Assembly: GCF_050753385.1 (NCBI RefSeq) | Contig: NZ_JBLZFZ010000022.1 | Location: 39,143 to 103,142 of the forward strand | Origin: Pantanalinema rosaneae | GTDB taxonomy: Bacteria > Cyanobacteriota > Cyanobacteriia > Leptolyngbyales > Leptolyngbyaceae | Reading direction: 5' to 3' | Length of the DNA stretch: 64,000 nucleotides | Shown here: positions 8,898-17,568 of the stretch, one piece after another | How the letters are laid out: the number at the start of each line of letters is the position of its first letter | Numbering within the stretch: position 1 is the stretch's first letter | Translations under genes and position numbers: made by a program | The notes under the pieces: generated by a model | Told to the model about the DNA's origin: nothing | Databases searched by the model: none | Seen by the model: only the letters and a program-made list of their open reading frames with translations

Positions 8898-9689
8898 TTA
8901 TTGCGCCTTTTGAAAGTCTTCAATCTGGCTAGCGGGCAGGGCATCTAGCTGCAAGGCTCCCGCTGGGACAGTGAAGGTAAAGCGGTTAGCGCCAATTTGC
9001 GGCTCGGTGTTCCAGTCGCGCAGGCGAATTTCGTACTGGGGCGCACCCGTCAGCCACTTGGTGGTGATCACATACTTCATAGGCAGGGGACGATCGCCCG
9101 TCTGTACCCAGATTTGCCAATCGACCTCGGCTTCGCGAAACGCCAGGTGGTGCACCTCCACCCCGTCAATGTAGGCAGTGCCCATATAGGTGCTACTCTC
9201 CACCCCCTCAGACAGTACGGCGTAGGGATTGGCAAAGAGCAGATCGGCTCCCGGCAACGGTAAGCCCGTCTGCGCTTCTACAGTGCGGATGGCATTGTCA
9301 ATGGTGCCCTTCAGGGGAATCCGAGCATAGGAGTTAATGCGTCGCCCAAATAGCGCCACCTGACTCCCATCAAAGAACAGCTCGACATCCGCCAACGCAC
9401 CTCGCCGCTGGAAATAAAGTCCCTTAGACCGTTGCATCACCAGGCTGGCGTAGCTGCTAAATTGCAGCTTTTGCCCGGTGCGGGCGATGACCTCAGAATC
9501 TACATCCGCGTTAACGCTGAAGGCTGAGGTCTTAGCCAGGTAGTCCGACATCGACTTTAGGACTTCCGTGGCATCGGGGTCTAATGTTTGGGACTGGGCG
9601 GGCATAGGGGCGATCGCGCCTAGCCCCAATGTCATACCAAGGGCAAGGACTCCCCCGCCGATTTGGTTTAGAAAATGATTGTTGTTCAT
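8898..9689 (-). CDS. DUF2092 domain protein, exported
   Basis: About 263 residues: a signal peptide (about 10-33, ending near PAQSQT) and a LolA/LppX-like single domain of the DUF2092 family (motifs ATEVLKSMSDYLAKTSAFSV and RGALADVELFFDGSQ). Proteins of this family are periplasmic and are often found beside DUF1254 and sulfatase-type genes, as here. Start choice is uncertain: ATG at 9689 or 9701 both give a signal peptide and neither has a clear ribosome binding site. The open frame continues upstream to 9788, but that part overlaps a relic of a sulfatase gene and is not credible coding sequence for this protein. Confidence 0.75.
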   Translation of the reverse strand: MNNNHFLNQIGGGVLALGMTLGLGAIAPMPAQSQTLDPDATEVLKSMSDYLAKTSAFSVNADVDSEVIARTGQKLQFSSYASLVMQRSKGLYFQRRGALADVELFFDGSQVALFGRRINSYARIPLKGTIDNAIRTVEAQTGLPLPGADLLFANPYAVLSEGVESSTYMGTAYIDGVEVHHLAFREAEVDWQIWVQTGDRPLPMKYVITTKWLTGAPQYEIRLRDWNTEPQIGANRFTFTVPAGALQLDALPASQIEDFQKAQ

Positions 9690-9745
9690 ATTAGGTCTCA
9701 TACAAGCAGAATTTTGAGGACTCGATTCCAGAGTTCTCGGAGAAT

Positions 9746-9806
9746 ATGGCTTTGGGATCGCGAACGATCGTGCCGTTGCGGGTGCCACCCCAGTGGGAAG
9801 ATGCCA
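9746..9806 (-). pseudogene. Relic of a second arylsulfatase gene
   Basis: Read on the minus strand, this piece encodes ASSHWGGTRNGTIVRDPKAI, nearly identical to VASHWGGTRNGTIVRYPKAI in the intact sulfatase (nucleotides 12478-12535). The DNA also matches closely, with several of the differences at third codon positions. The match stops abruptly on both sides and no longer sulfatase frame surrounds it. It lies between the DUF2092 and DUF1254 genes. I read it as the remains of a duplicated or displaced sulfatase gene. Confidence 0.7.
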
Positions 9807-9865
9807 TTCGTAGTAAGCCAGACTTCGTCATCTCGCAGATTGGCGGCTTCCAGTGAGAGGTGAAT

Positions 9866-11200
9866 CTATACCCGTTTAACTGCGGGGGTCACCCATCGAC
9901 CATCCAACGCTTCAGCTTTTGGTGCATACAGGCGCATGGTGACACCCAGCACCCCTTGAGCAGGAGATGGTAGCCAGTTCGATTCTTGATCGCTACCGGG
10001 TGAATTGGCTTGAATGTAGATGTCGAGGGAGCCGTCGGCGTTGTATTTCAGGTCATCACGATCGCCGATCGCAAAGCGGTTCAGTTTGTTCACCACCTGG
10101 AACCCTTCAGCGTCATACATGGTGATCGACCAAAATGCTTCTACAGGGGGGAGTTCATCCTTGGTGAAATGCAGCACATAGTTGTTTGATCCTGCCAACG
10201 GTTTGCCATCGGCATCGGCTAAGCATAACGGGTAGATTGCATCTTGAGGTTGGTTAGCTCCCAGACCGACCATTGCCACGATCGCTCGCTTGAGATAGTA
10301 GTTGCCATAAACCCCCATTGTGTCGGTGTTCATTTGCCAGCCATTGACCACCCGCGCTAGAGTTGGCAACTTTGCTTGCATCAACTTGAGTCCATCGACC
10401 ACTGCCTGCTCCAACCCCGCTTTGATGACAGGGGAAGCATGATCGAAATCGAAGCTCTGCCCTGGTACAATGCCAATGCGATTTAGACGAGCGATTGTAG
10501 ACCAATCCGTGGTGTGGGGTGGATTGAGTTTGAGCAATTCTGCTCCATAGCTGAAGTACTGCGCCGCAGGCATGGTGTTGACCTGAACTAGGGGGGGTGT
10601 TTTCATATCCACTGTGGGATCGATCGCCGCGATCGGTTCCCAGGCTTGTCCCCATGCAGACAGGGGGGTAATTCGATAACCGTCCTGCACCTGATTTACT
10701 GCCGCATAATCTTTTGGTCCATTGGTTTGGGTTCGACCGATAACCCAGACGTAGGACGTGGGTGACTCAATGGCTTGCACTCCTTCGGGTAGAGTGCCTT
10801 GCCATCCTTTAAGGACTACTCCAAAATGGGCAGCATTCGTTCCAGTAGTACGTTTGCCAGGAACTGCGAACACATCAGACCACAGATCCAGCATAGGTAA
10901 CAGGTAGTAGCGATCGTGGGTATCTGGTGCAGACACAATCATTGGTTCCTGGGTCAGATCGAGCCATGCTGAGGAATAGAGTGTGTCAAAGTTTGGGCGC
11001 ACCACTTCACGAAAATCGGCAGGCGGAAAAGCTCGCAAGTGATGAAAGGCATTCATCGGACCCATGCCCGGTTTAGTGCCAGGGACATAATTGGTTGTTA
11101 TTCGACGGGTCACATCCATTGAGATCAGCGAATAAAAGTAGTGGTAGGCTTCAATGCCGATCTCGTAAGCTTCTGTTTGACTCAGCGTTTGATTGCTCAT
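9866..11200 (-). CDS. DUF1254/DUF1214 domain protein
   Basis: 444 residues without a signal peptide. The N-terminal DUF1254 domain (about 10-150) carries AYEIGIEAYHYFYSLISMD, RPNFDTLYSSAWLDL and DRYYLLPMLDLWSDVFA. The C-terminal DUF1214 domain (about 320-430) carries FWSITMYDAEGFQV and the terminal WLPSPAQGVLGVTMRLYAP. The family is widespread beside sulfatases and lipid or steroid genes, but its reaction is unknown. I take the ATG at 11200 rather than a TTG at 11233. It lies immediately downstream of the sulfatase gene on the same strand, 220 bases away. Confidence 0.85.
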   Translation of the reverse strand: MSNQTLSQTEAYEIGIEAYHYFYSLISMDVTRRITTNYVPGTKPGMGPMNAFHHLRAFPPADFREVVRPNFDTLYSSAWLDLTQEPMIVSAPDTHDRYYLLPMLDLWSDVFAVPGKRTTGTNAAHFGVVLKGWQGTLPEGVQAIESPTSYVWVIGRTQTNGPKDYAAVNQVQDGYRITPLSAWGQAWEPIAAIDPTVDMKTPPLVQVNTMPAAQYFSYGAELLKLNPPHTTDWSTIARLNRIGIVPGQSFDFDHASPVIKAGLEQAVVDGLKLMQAKLPTLARVVNGWQMNTDTMGVYGNYYLKRAIVAMVGLGANQPQDAIYPLCLADADGKPLAGSNNYVLHFTKDELPPVEAFWSITMYDAEGFQVVNKLNRFAIGDRDDLKYNADGSLDIYIQANSPGSDQESNWLPSPAQGVLGVTMRLYAPKAEALDGRWVTPAVKRV

Positions 11201-11420
11201 TGTTCTAACTCTGGTAAATGTTATTGAAAACAAACAATGGACTTGGTTGCGGTGCTTTAGAGTGGCATTCTCACGCCTTAAAATCTAGGCATTTCCATAC
11301 GTGGGATTTGAGTCTTACAGATCTTCTCCTATGGATAGAACACAAATGGTCTGTAGAGGGCTTGACGATACCAAGCCCCTACGGAACGGTGTGACCGATT
11401 CAATTGAAAGTTGCTGTAAC

Positions 11421-13790
11421 TTATTGCCGTGCCATAGCAACTCTGAGGCGTTCTTCCGGCGATATCATGTGGTCGTGGCTATCTTTGCCTACATCGAGTT
11501 GTACCCAGTGAATTTTGCCTGTGAACTTGCTGCTATGGGCAGTGTAATCCGGGCTAACGGGAGTCCCGGATTCATAACCAATGTCGGTGGTTTCGTCCGC
11601 CGAAAAAATCATGGCTTGCGTTGCTTCTACGCGACCATTGCCCACGGATTGACCATCACAATACAAGGTAACGGTTCCCCCCTTGCCCAATCCGCCGCCA
11701 TCGTAGGCAAATTCCATGCGCACCTGATGCTTGCCCTGAGGAATCGGAGCGGTGGCTTCAACGGGAAACTCCTTGATGCCCAAGACGTTATAGGTAAACT
11801 TGAGTTTGCCTTCTTTAGTGTAAACACTCCAACCACCAAACTTGCCGCCTTGAGCGATGATCACTCCATTGGCAGGTTTGTCTTTCACTTCAATTTCCGC
11901 CGTGATGGAGAAGGACTTGTTTTTGATGTTGATGACGCTGTTTTCTGACAATCGCCCCATCCCCGCAAAAAATATTTGCGAGTTACCGTGAATTAATGTG
12001 GAACGACCCGCCGTTTCAGGATTAGCTCGTTCAATTCCGCGATCGTCCAGGGGCAATACGTTAAATTTGACAGCCTCAATTAGAAACTGGCGCTGCAATT
12101 CGCGTAACTTCTCCGGCATTTCCTTAGAGAGGTCATGGGCTTGCGACCAGTCTTTGCTACCGTCGTAAAGTTCCCAAACGTCATCATCGAAGGCAGGAGG
12201 GGTTATTCCGGTCATTTCCCACGGTGTACGATGTTTGGTGATGGCGCTCCAGCCCTTGTAGTAAATACCCCGGTTGCCGAACATCTCAAAGTACTGCACA
12301 TCATGCCGTTCAGGAGCATTAGCATCATTGAAGCTATACGCCATGCTGGTGCCTTCGTAGGGGCTTTGTAGCACACCATTTACCATCGTGGGCTCCGGAA
12401 TCCCGGCAACTTCCAATACCGTGGGAGCCACATCAATCACATGGCTGAATTGGTGCCGAATGCTGCCCTTTTCCTGAATGGCTTTGGGATAGCGAACGAT
12501 CGTCCCATTGCGCGTACCACCCCAGTGAGACGCCACCTGCTTTGTCCACTGGTAGGGAGTATCCATTGCCCATGCCCAACCAACGGCGAAATGGTTGTAA
12601 GAGTCAGGTCCCCCAAAATCATCAATCTTCGACAGCATGAACTCAGGCGTTTCTAGAGCCGCCATCCCGTTGAAATTTGCCATTTCATTAAAAGCACCCT
12701 GAAGTGTGCCTTCCGCTGATGCGCCATTATCGCCAATGATGACGTAAACAAGAGTGTCGTCAAGAATTTCTAGTTCTTCCAGAGTTTCAATCAGTCGTCC
12801 CACCTGGTAGTCGGTGTGTTCCAAGAAGGCCGCATACACTTCCATTTCCCGTTCCAACACGGGCTTCAGTTTAGGGTCCATCTCATCCCAGGCTGGAATC
12901 TCAGCATGACGGGGAGTAAGTTCGGCATCTGCACCAATCACACCCAGTTCTTTCTGTTTGGCAAAGGTGATTTCTCGCTGTCTGTCCCAACCGTGGGCAA
13001 ACTTGCCTTTGTACTTTTCGATCCATGCTTTCGGGACATGGTGAGGAGCATGGGTGGCACCAGGAGCAAAGTACATGAAGAAGGGCTTATCCGGCATCAG
13101 CGCTTTTTGTTGGCTGACCCAGGCGATCGCTTTATCCGCCAAGTCTTCCGTTAAGTGATAACCTTCTTCGGGAGTGCCGGGAGGTTCGATCGGAATTGTC
13201 CCTTCATACAAGGCCGGATCCCACTGATTGTTCTCACCGCCAATAAAGCCATAGAAATATTCGAATCCTCCACCACCTGTAGGCCAGGCATCAAACGGTC
13301 CCATTGGGCTGCTTTGCCAGACTGGAACTTCATGGCACTTGCCAAACATAGAAGTGGAGTAGCCATTTAGCTTCAGGGTCAATGCTAGGGGCGCTTTGGT
13401 ATTAGGACGCACAGAGCATTGACCAGGGGCAGCCGTTGCCGTTTCGGTAATGTTGCCCATCCCCACAGAATGATGGTTGCGTCCAGTCAGTAGCGCCTGT
13501 CGAGTGGGGGCACATAAAGCTGTAGTGTGGAAGCGGGTGTACTTCAGTCCGGCTGAGGCTAGTTTCTCAAATGTTGGCGTGTTACAGGGACCCCCAAAAG
13601 CACTGGATGCCCCAAAACCCACATCATCTAATAAGACGATCAAAACATTCGGTGCCTCTACTGGCGGACGTAAATCACGAATTGGTGGATAGTGAGTATC
13701 GGGATCTTTGGCATCGTAGGTGGTTAAACCGAAGTGAGTTTGATCGGGAATGGGTAGGATGTGCCGTTGAACTTGATTGTTTTGTGACAT
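11421..13790 (-). CDS. Type I arylsulfatase (formylglycine-dependent)
   Basis: 789-residue sulfatase that would release sulfate from sulfate esters. The metal-binding LLDDVGFG is at about 53-60, and the CxPxR signature CAPTR at 93-97 holds the cysteine that must be oxidised to formylglycine. Further family motifs are SMFGKCHEVP, GDNGASAEGT, SHWGGTRNG and the Ca-site region FAPGATHAPHHVP. A C-terminal LamG-like/beta-sandwich extension (about 620-780) is present. There is no signal peptide, so it is probably cytoplasmic. No formylglycine-generating enzyme gene is in the window. I prefer the ATG at 13790 over an upstream TTG. It is flanked by a DUF1254 gene and a symporter-like gene, all on the minus strand. 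Confidence 0.92.
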   Translation of the reverse strand: MSQNNQVQRHILPIPDQTHFGLTTYDAKDPDTHYPPIRDLRPPVEAPNVLIVLLDDVGFGASSAFGGPCNTPTFEKLASAGLKYTRFHTTALCAPTRQALLTGRNHHSVGMGNITETATAAPGQCSVRPNTKAPLALTLKLNGYSTSMFGKCHEVPVWQSSPMGPFDAWPTGGGGFEYFYGFIGGENNQWDPALYEGTIPIEPPGTPEEGYHLTEDLADKAIAWVSQQKALMPDKPFFMYFAPGATHAPHHVPKAWIEKYKGKFAHGWDRQREITFAKQKELGVIGADAELTPRHAEIPAWDEMDPKLKPVLEREMEVYAAFLEHTDYQVGRLIETLEELEILDDTLVYVIIGDNGASAEGTLQGAFNEMANFNGMAALETPEFMLSKIDDFGGPDSYNHFAVGWAWAMDTPYQWTKQVASHWGGTRNGTIVRYPKAIQEKGSIRHQFSHVIDVAPTVLEVAGIPEPTMVNGVLQSPYEGTSMAYSFNDANAPERHDVQYFEMFGNRGIYYKGWSAITKHRTPWEMTGITPPAFDDDVWELYDGSKDWSQAHDLSKEMPEKLRELQRQFLIEAVKFNVLPLDDRGIERANPETAGRSTLIHGNSQIFFAGMGRLSENSVINIKNKSFSITAEIEVKDKPANGVIIAQGGKFGGWSVYTKEGKLKFTYNVLGIKEFPVEATAPIPQGKHQVRMEFAYDGGGLGKGGTVTLYCDGQSVGNGRVEATQAMIFSADETTDIGYESGTPVSPDYTAHSSKFTGKIHWVQLDVGKDSHDHMISPEERLRVAMARQ

Positions 13791-13866
13791 AGTAACTCGC
13801 TTGTGTGATGAAGCTAGAGAAATTGGCAAGATAAATCAGCCACAGATCATCCAGAGATTGCACTCC

Positions 13867-15330
13867 TCAAGAAGCGCTTTCAATGACAACCAGGCTGCGT
13901 TTTCGCCAGATGGTGTAGGGAATCGAAATAATTGCCGCAATCAGGGCATAGGTAATGAGCGTGTTGATAATGCCGCCTTTAATGTAGTCCAGGTTAGGGA
14001 AATTTAAGGTGACAAGGAGAATGGCTAGACCCGCATTCCGAGTGGCGGTGGCATAGGCGAGAGCCGTTCGAGTCCCTGGTTCGGGACCACCCAGTAGATG
14101 TCCACATGCCAGTGAGGCAAGACTCAAGAGGACGATCGCCAGGTAAGCCGCGAATCCAGCATTAAGAACGTCATCCAGGGTAACGACCAGCAGGACGATC
14201 GCAACCAGTAGCAGCAAGAGTGAGGCAACCTTATTGGCAGGTTCTAGTAACTCATCTGCCAGCTTGGGCGCATATTGAGCCAGTAAAACCCCTAGTCCCA
14301 TCGGTAAGATCTGAGCAAAAAAGATTTGATTGGCAATCTCCTGCGGTGATAACCAGGCTTGATTGGGAAAAAACTGCGCCAGAATTAACGCCGTTACGGG
14401 CACAGTGATAATGGCTAGAAGGCTGACCATGAACTGTAAGCTACCAATAAACTGAGGATGTCCGCCAGCTTTAAGGCTTTTAAGCGGAATCATGGGCGCG
14501 CCAGGACAGCTAAACATGGCTCCAATGCCAATTCGTTGGGCGACCGTTAAACCAGGAATGAACGCGACGATCATACCCAGTATTGGCACCGCAATTAACA
14601 CCGAAAAGAGCGATCTCACGAACAGAGAGGGTTGCTGCCATAACCAAACCACATCCCTAAATGTCCAGTGCAGACCCATCGAAAACATCAATGTAAAAAG
14701 AGTTAACTTGGCATAATTGACGAATATTTTTCTGACTAACTCGCGGGTAGGATTAGTCGGTTCCGTTTGCTCAGAGATCCCGGGGATTTTGCGAGCTACT
14801 TCGACCTGATTACTACTCTGTTGGTAAGCAATGCGTCCACCCCTAAAAATAGTTAGATCAGAAGTTCCTAGTGGGTTAATAGTGACGATGTACTGTTGGT
14901 CTGCGATCGTCGCCACATATTTAGTCGGATCTTTTTCAGGGTCACCTGCTGGCGTAATCGAAACAGGGACTTTTTGTAGTGGTTGAACCTGCTTCGTTTT
15001 GTCATAGACATTGACATAAGCCTGTCCCCCTTCCCGAAATATTCTCACCGCATAGCGATCGTTTTGAAATAACAACGCTGTATCTGAGGTAGAAATGGTC
15101 GGTGACGCGATCGGGGCGGGTTGAGCATCATTGGGAACTGGAGATTGCGCGATTAACTCCTGAGCGTGACGGGCCTGATTGATAGCAGAATCAGGATGAG
15201 CGATCGCAAACGATGGGATTCCGAGTAGATTCCAGATCTCGATCGCGAGCAGAGTGAAAATTGCCAGAAAACTAAAAGCGATTTTCCTAGCAACTCTTTT
15301 AGAAATAAGCGGATATTTGAATGGCAACAT
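13867..15330 (-). CDS. Bile-acid:sodium-symporter-like transporter with extra N-terminal periplasmic region
   Basis: 487 residues. The C-terminal half (about 175-480) is a BASS/SBF-type secondary transporter with eight to ten hydrophobic helices and the motifs FSCPGAPMIPL and YATATRNAGLAILL, the latter matching the conserved NxG region near the sodium sites. Ahead of it are a signal-anchor helix (about 16-42) and about 130 residues of soluble, beta-rich sequence (DRYAVRIFREGGQAYVNVYDK and following). BASS proteins take up organic anions such as bile acids, pyruvate or sulfated steroids with sodium. Next to a sulfatase, a sulfated or carboxylated organic substrate is plausible but unproven. 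The ATG at 15330 opens toward the long promoter region shared with araC-type genes. Confidence 0.8.
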   Translation of the reverse strand: MLPFKYPLISKRVARKIAFSFLAIFTLLAIEIWNLLGIPSFAIAHPDSAINQARHAQELIAQSPVPNDAQPAPIASPTISTSDTALLFQNDRYAVRIFREGGQAYVNVYDKTKQVQPLQKVPVSITPAGDPEKDPTKYVATIADQQYIVTINPLGTSDLTIFRGGRIAYQQSSNQVEVARKIPGISEQTEPTNPTRELVRKIFVNYAKLTLFTLMFSMGLHWTFRDVVWLWQQPSLFVRSLFSVLIAVPILGMIVAFIPGLTVAQRIGIGAMFSCPGAPMIPLKSLKAGGHPQFIGSLQFMVSLLAIITVPVTALILAQFFPNQAWLSPQEIANQIFFAQILPMGLGVLLAQYAPKLADELLEPANKVASLLLLLVAIVLLVVTLDDVLNAGFAAYLAIVLLSLASLACGHLLGGPEPGTRTALAYATATRNAGLAILLVTLNFPNLDYIKGGIINTLITYALIAAIISIPYTIWRKRSLVVIESAS

Positions 15331-15597
15331 AATTTTTTGTTAAGCAAAGCAAATATCAAAATTTAGAATTTCAACCTGATTTTGGTCAATCCTAAAATAC
15401 ATGATTAGCCCGATCCATTGAGCCTTAGACTTAGGCTTAAAATAGCTAATCAAAGCAATAAAACTAGCTAGACTTACAAGTAAATCATAGATTTTCAAGT
15501 TGGAGTATATCATTCCTGGTCAAGGACAAATGAGTTGAAACAAGACTGACTCATATCCAAAACCTATTTAATTTTTGAACAAGCACTCCCTAAGTTC

Positions 15598-15614
15598 TTG
15601 TCATTTCACGCCAA
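15598..15614. promoter_or_regulatory. Candidate AraC-type operator, copy 1
   Basis: TTGTCATTTCACGCCAA. It matches copy 2 at 15817-15833 in 14 of 17 bases, and a third site upstream of the DUF202 gene (3936-3952, TTGTCATTTCATGCCAG) in 15 of 17. Two near-direct repeats 219 bases apart in a divergent promoter next to araC genes suggest a looped or tandem operator. This is inference from repetition and position. Confidence 0.4.
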
Positions 15615-15816
15615 AACCACAAAACTTAAGCGAATGGCTCAATTCTCCAGATATCTAGGGTCTGAGTATTAAAGAAATACCTGATTGAAACCGGATAAAG
15701 CAGATCTCCAAGTATGTAGATAAGTTACAAAACTCAGATCATACTTTAAATGTATTGTCGCTTCAGCGCCCAATCAGGTATTCCAATTTGGTATGTTTAC
15801 GAGTTGTTGCAGCTTC

Positions 15817-15833
15817 TTGTCCATTCGCGCCAA
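15817..15833. promoter_or_regulatory. Candidate AraC-type operator, copy 2
   Basis: TTGTCCATTCGCGCCAA, same orientation as copy 1 and about 110 bases upstream of the start of the short AraC gene. Confidence 0.4.
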
Positions 15834-15940
15834 CTTTGGTTTTTTAGTTTAAAAAGGAAAATGTAATAGGGTTTTTAGGATCTACCCAATTAAACGGCTG
15901 TTTGCAAATCGATAAATCAGCTATTTCTTAAATATTGCTA

Positions 15941-16450
15941 ATGGAAACCATCCCTCTTATGCAAGCGAATGCATCTGTGTTGCCATTCGTCAATTTTTCT
16001 GAGCCAAATCGAATTGGAGCAACTCCTAAGCGGTCTTTCAGCTATTTAACAACACCTGCTGTTTTTGACTATACGGAAGAGACTTCGCCATCAAGCGCCT
16101 CGGCTACCCATGTGGCTGATTCACTTCGCCAACTGATCCGTCGCCTTTTACCTGAAGGTTATCCCAGTCTCACCATTGCCGCAGAAGCATCTGGGCTCAG
16201 CATTCGCACTTTCCAACGGCGATTGAAAGATCACAATCTTAATTACTCGCAATTAGTTGAACAAGTCAGATTAGAGCAATCTCTCCGTTTGCTACAAGAC
16301 CCAACCCGGCAGTTAATTGATATTGCCTTTGACTTAGGCTATATGGATGCTGCTAACTTTTCCCGAGCATTTAAGCGTTGGACAGGCATTTCACCTCGTC
16401 AATTTCGTGGCTCGTATAGAAGACTAGAAAACGCGATTGGCATTCAATGA
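15941..16450 (+). CDS. Short AraC-family protein, DNA-binding domain with most of the sensor domain missing
   Basis: 169 residues. The C-terminal part (about 70-165) is a complete AraC double helix-turn-helix domain, with SLTIAAEASGLSIRTFQRRL as the first helix-turn-helix and IDIAFDLGYMDAANFSRAFKRWTG as the second. The N-terminus IPLMQANASVLPFVNF resembles the very beginning of the full-length neighbour (IPLIRANVMHGVMALL). The roughly 200 residues between are absent, so this looks like an internally deleted paralogue that lost its ligand-binding domain. ATG at 15941 is preferred to a TTG two codons earlier. It may bind the same sites as the full-length regulator without sensing the ligand. 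Confidence 0.75.
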   Translation: METIPLMQANASVLPFVNFSEPNRIGATPKRSFSYLTTPAVFDYTEETSPSSASATHVADSLRQLIRRLLPEGYPSLTIAAEASGLSIRTFQRRLKDHNLNYSQLVEQVRLEQSLRLLQDPTRQLIDIAFDLGYMDAANFSRAFKRWTGISPRQFRGSYRRLENAIGIQ

Positions 16451-16516
16451 CAAGAAAAAATCGCCTATCTTTGCTGCAATAAACTAGACCGTCAATTCTT
16501 CCGATTAAGAATTGCC

Positions 16517-17536
16517 ATGACCTACATTCCCTTAATTCGGGCAAATGTGATGCATGGAGTGATGGCTCTGCTTCAGCAGCTAGATGCACCCACTGACCGC
16601 TTACTGGCAGAAGCAAAATTGCCACTTTCTGTACTGCATGAGCCAGAAGCACTACTTCCCCTCAAACAGGTGCTGCAATTTATGGAAAATGCCGCTCTGA
16701 CAATGGAAGTAGAACCATTTGGTTTATTAGCTGGACAACAAACCCACATTGCTAATTTAGGTGCATTAGGACGATTACTCTGTCACTCACTCACCCTCCA
16801 ATCGGCGATTAACACTCTCATCTGTTTAATGCCCAGCTACAATTCTGGCGATCGCATTTGGTTAAAGCCACAAGGAGAAATTATTTGGTTATGTCGCCAC
16901 TTTACCAACGGGCTAGAACATCATTATCCCCAAGCCGTACAGTGGTCTGTCGTGTGCTTAATTCATCTGATTCAATTAGCCGCAGACTCTCAGTGGCAAC
17001 CGATCGAGATTCACCTAGCCATCGCCCCGACTCCAGGCTTTGATCAGATTGCCGTATTTGCCAATACCAAAGTTCTATTTAATCAAGAGGCAACTGCGAT
17101 CGCGGTTCCTAAAACCTTTTTGAGTTTACCGTTACGAAATTCTGAGCAGTATGGAAAACACCAACAGGATCAGGATTATCAAGCCTTATATTCATCAGCA
17201 CCAGCCACAAATTTTCCAGCATCTTTGCGACAAATTCTGGGAGTTCATCTGAAACAAGGGTATCCCAGTATCCAATCGATCGCTGAAATTCTTGGAGTCA
17301 GTGTTCGGAGTTTTCAACGGCAACTCAATCACGCTAATTTGACCTATTCCCAATTGATTGAACAAGTCCGGTTAGAATACTCCGTTCAACGCCTGCGTGA
17401 CCCTACTACTAAGATCGCTGATATTGCTGCCGAAATTGGCTATACGGATGCTGGCAATTTTGCCCGAGCCTTTAAACGCTGGACAGGAGTTTCACCTAAA
17501 ACCTACTCGATTCGTCATCTCAAACCATTATTCTGA
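16517..17536 (+). CDS. AraC-family transcriptional regulator with arabinose-binding-like N-terminal domain
   Basis: 339 residues, full length for the AraC subfamily with the PF12625-type N-terminal domain (about 5-190, starting IPLIRANVMHGVMALLQQL). The C-terminal double helix-turn-helix (about 240-330) includes SIQSIAEILGVSVRSFQRQL and IADIAAEIGYTDAGNFARAFKRWTGVSP. It follows the short AraC gene by 66 bases on the same strand, and the two DNA-binding domains are closely similar, suggesting tandem duplication. Likely targets are the divergent transporter/sulfatase genes and its own promoter; the inducer is unknown. Confidence 0.9.
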   Translation: MTYIPLIRANVMHGVMALLQQLDAPTDRLLAEAKLPLSVLHEPEALLPLKQVLQFMENAALTMEVEPFGLLAGQQTHIANLGALGRLLCHSLTLQSAINTLICLMPSYNSGDRIWLKPQGEIIWLCRHFTNGLEHHYPQAVQWSVVCLIHLIQLAADSQWQPIEIHLAIAPTPGFDQIAVFANTKVLFNQEATAIAVPKTFLSLPLRNSEQYGKHQQDQDYQALYSSAPATNFPASLRQILGVHLKQGYPSIQSIAEILGVSVRSFQRQLNHANLTYSQLIEQVRLEYSVQRLRDPTTKIADIAAEIGYTDAGNFARAFKRWTGVSPKTYSIRHLKPLF

Positions 17537-17568
17537 GGCAAACGTTGGCGACAAATTTTATCGCATTT

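Larger units (their letters stand above)
15331..15940. other. Long divergent promoter region with repeated TTGTC-TTC-CGCCA motif
   Basis: About 610 AT-rich bases without a gene, between the transporter and the first AraC regulator. Two copies of a 17-base motif stand out: TTGTCATTTCACGCCAA starting at 15598 and TTGTCCATTCGCGCCAA starting at 15817. They share 14 of 17 positions and have the same orientation. They are good candidates for binding sites of the adjacent AraC-type regulators. I see no other structured element. Confidence 0.5.

Noticed and set aside
9690..9788. N-terminal extension of the DUF2092 protein
   Set aside because: This part of the frame overlaps the sulfatase relic in another frame and places the signal peptide far from the N-terminus.
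13259..13275. TTCGAATCC, resembling a tRNA T-arm
   Set aside because: It lies inside the sulfatase coding region and no acceptor or anticodon arms can be drawn around it.
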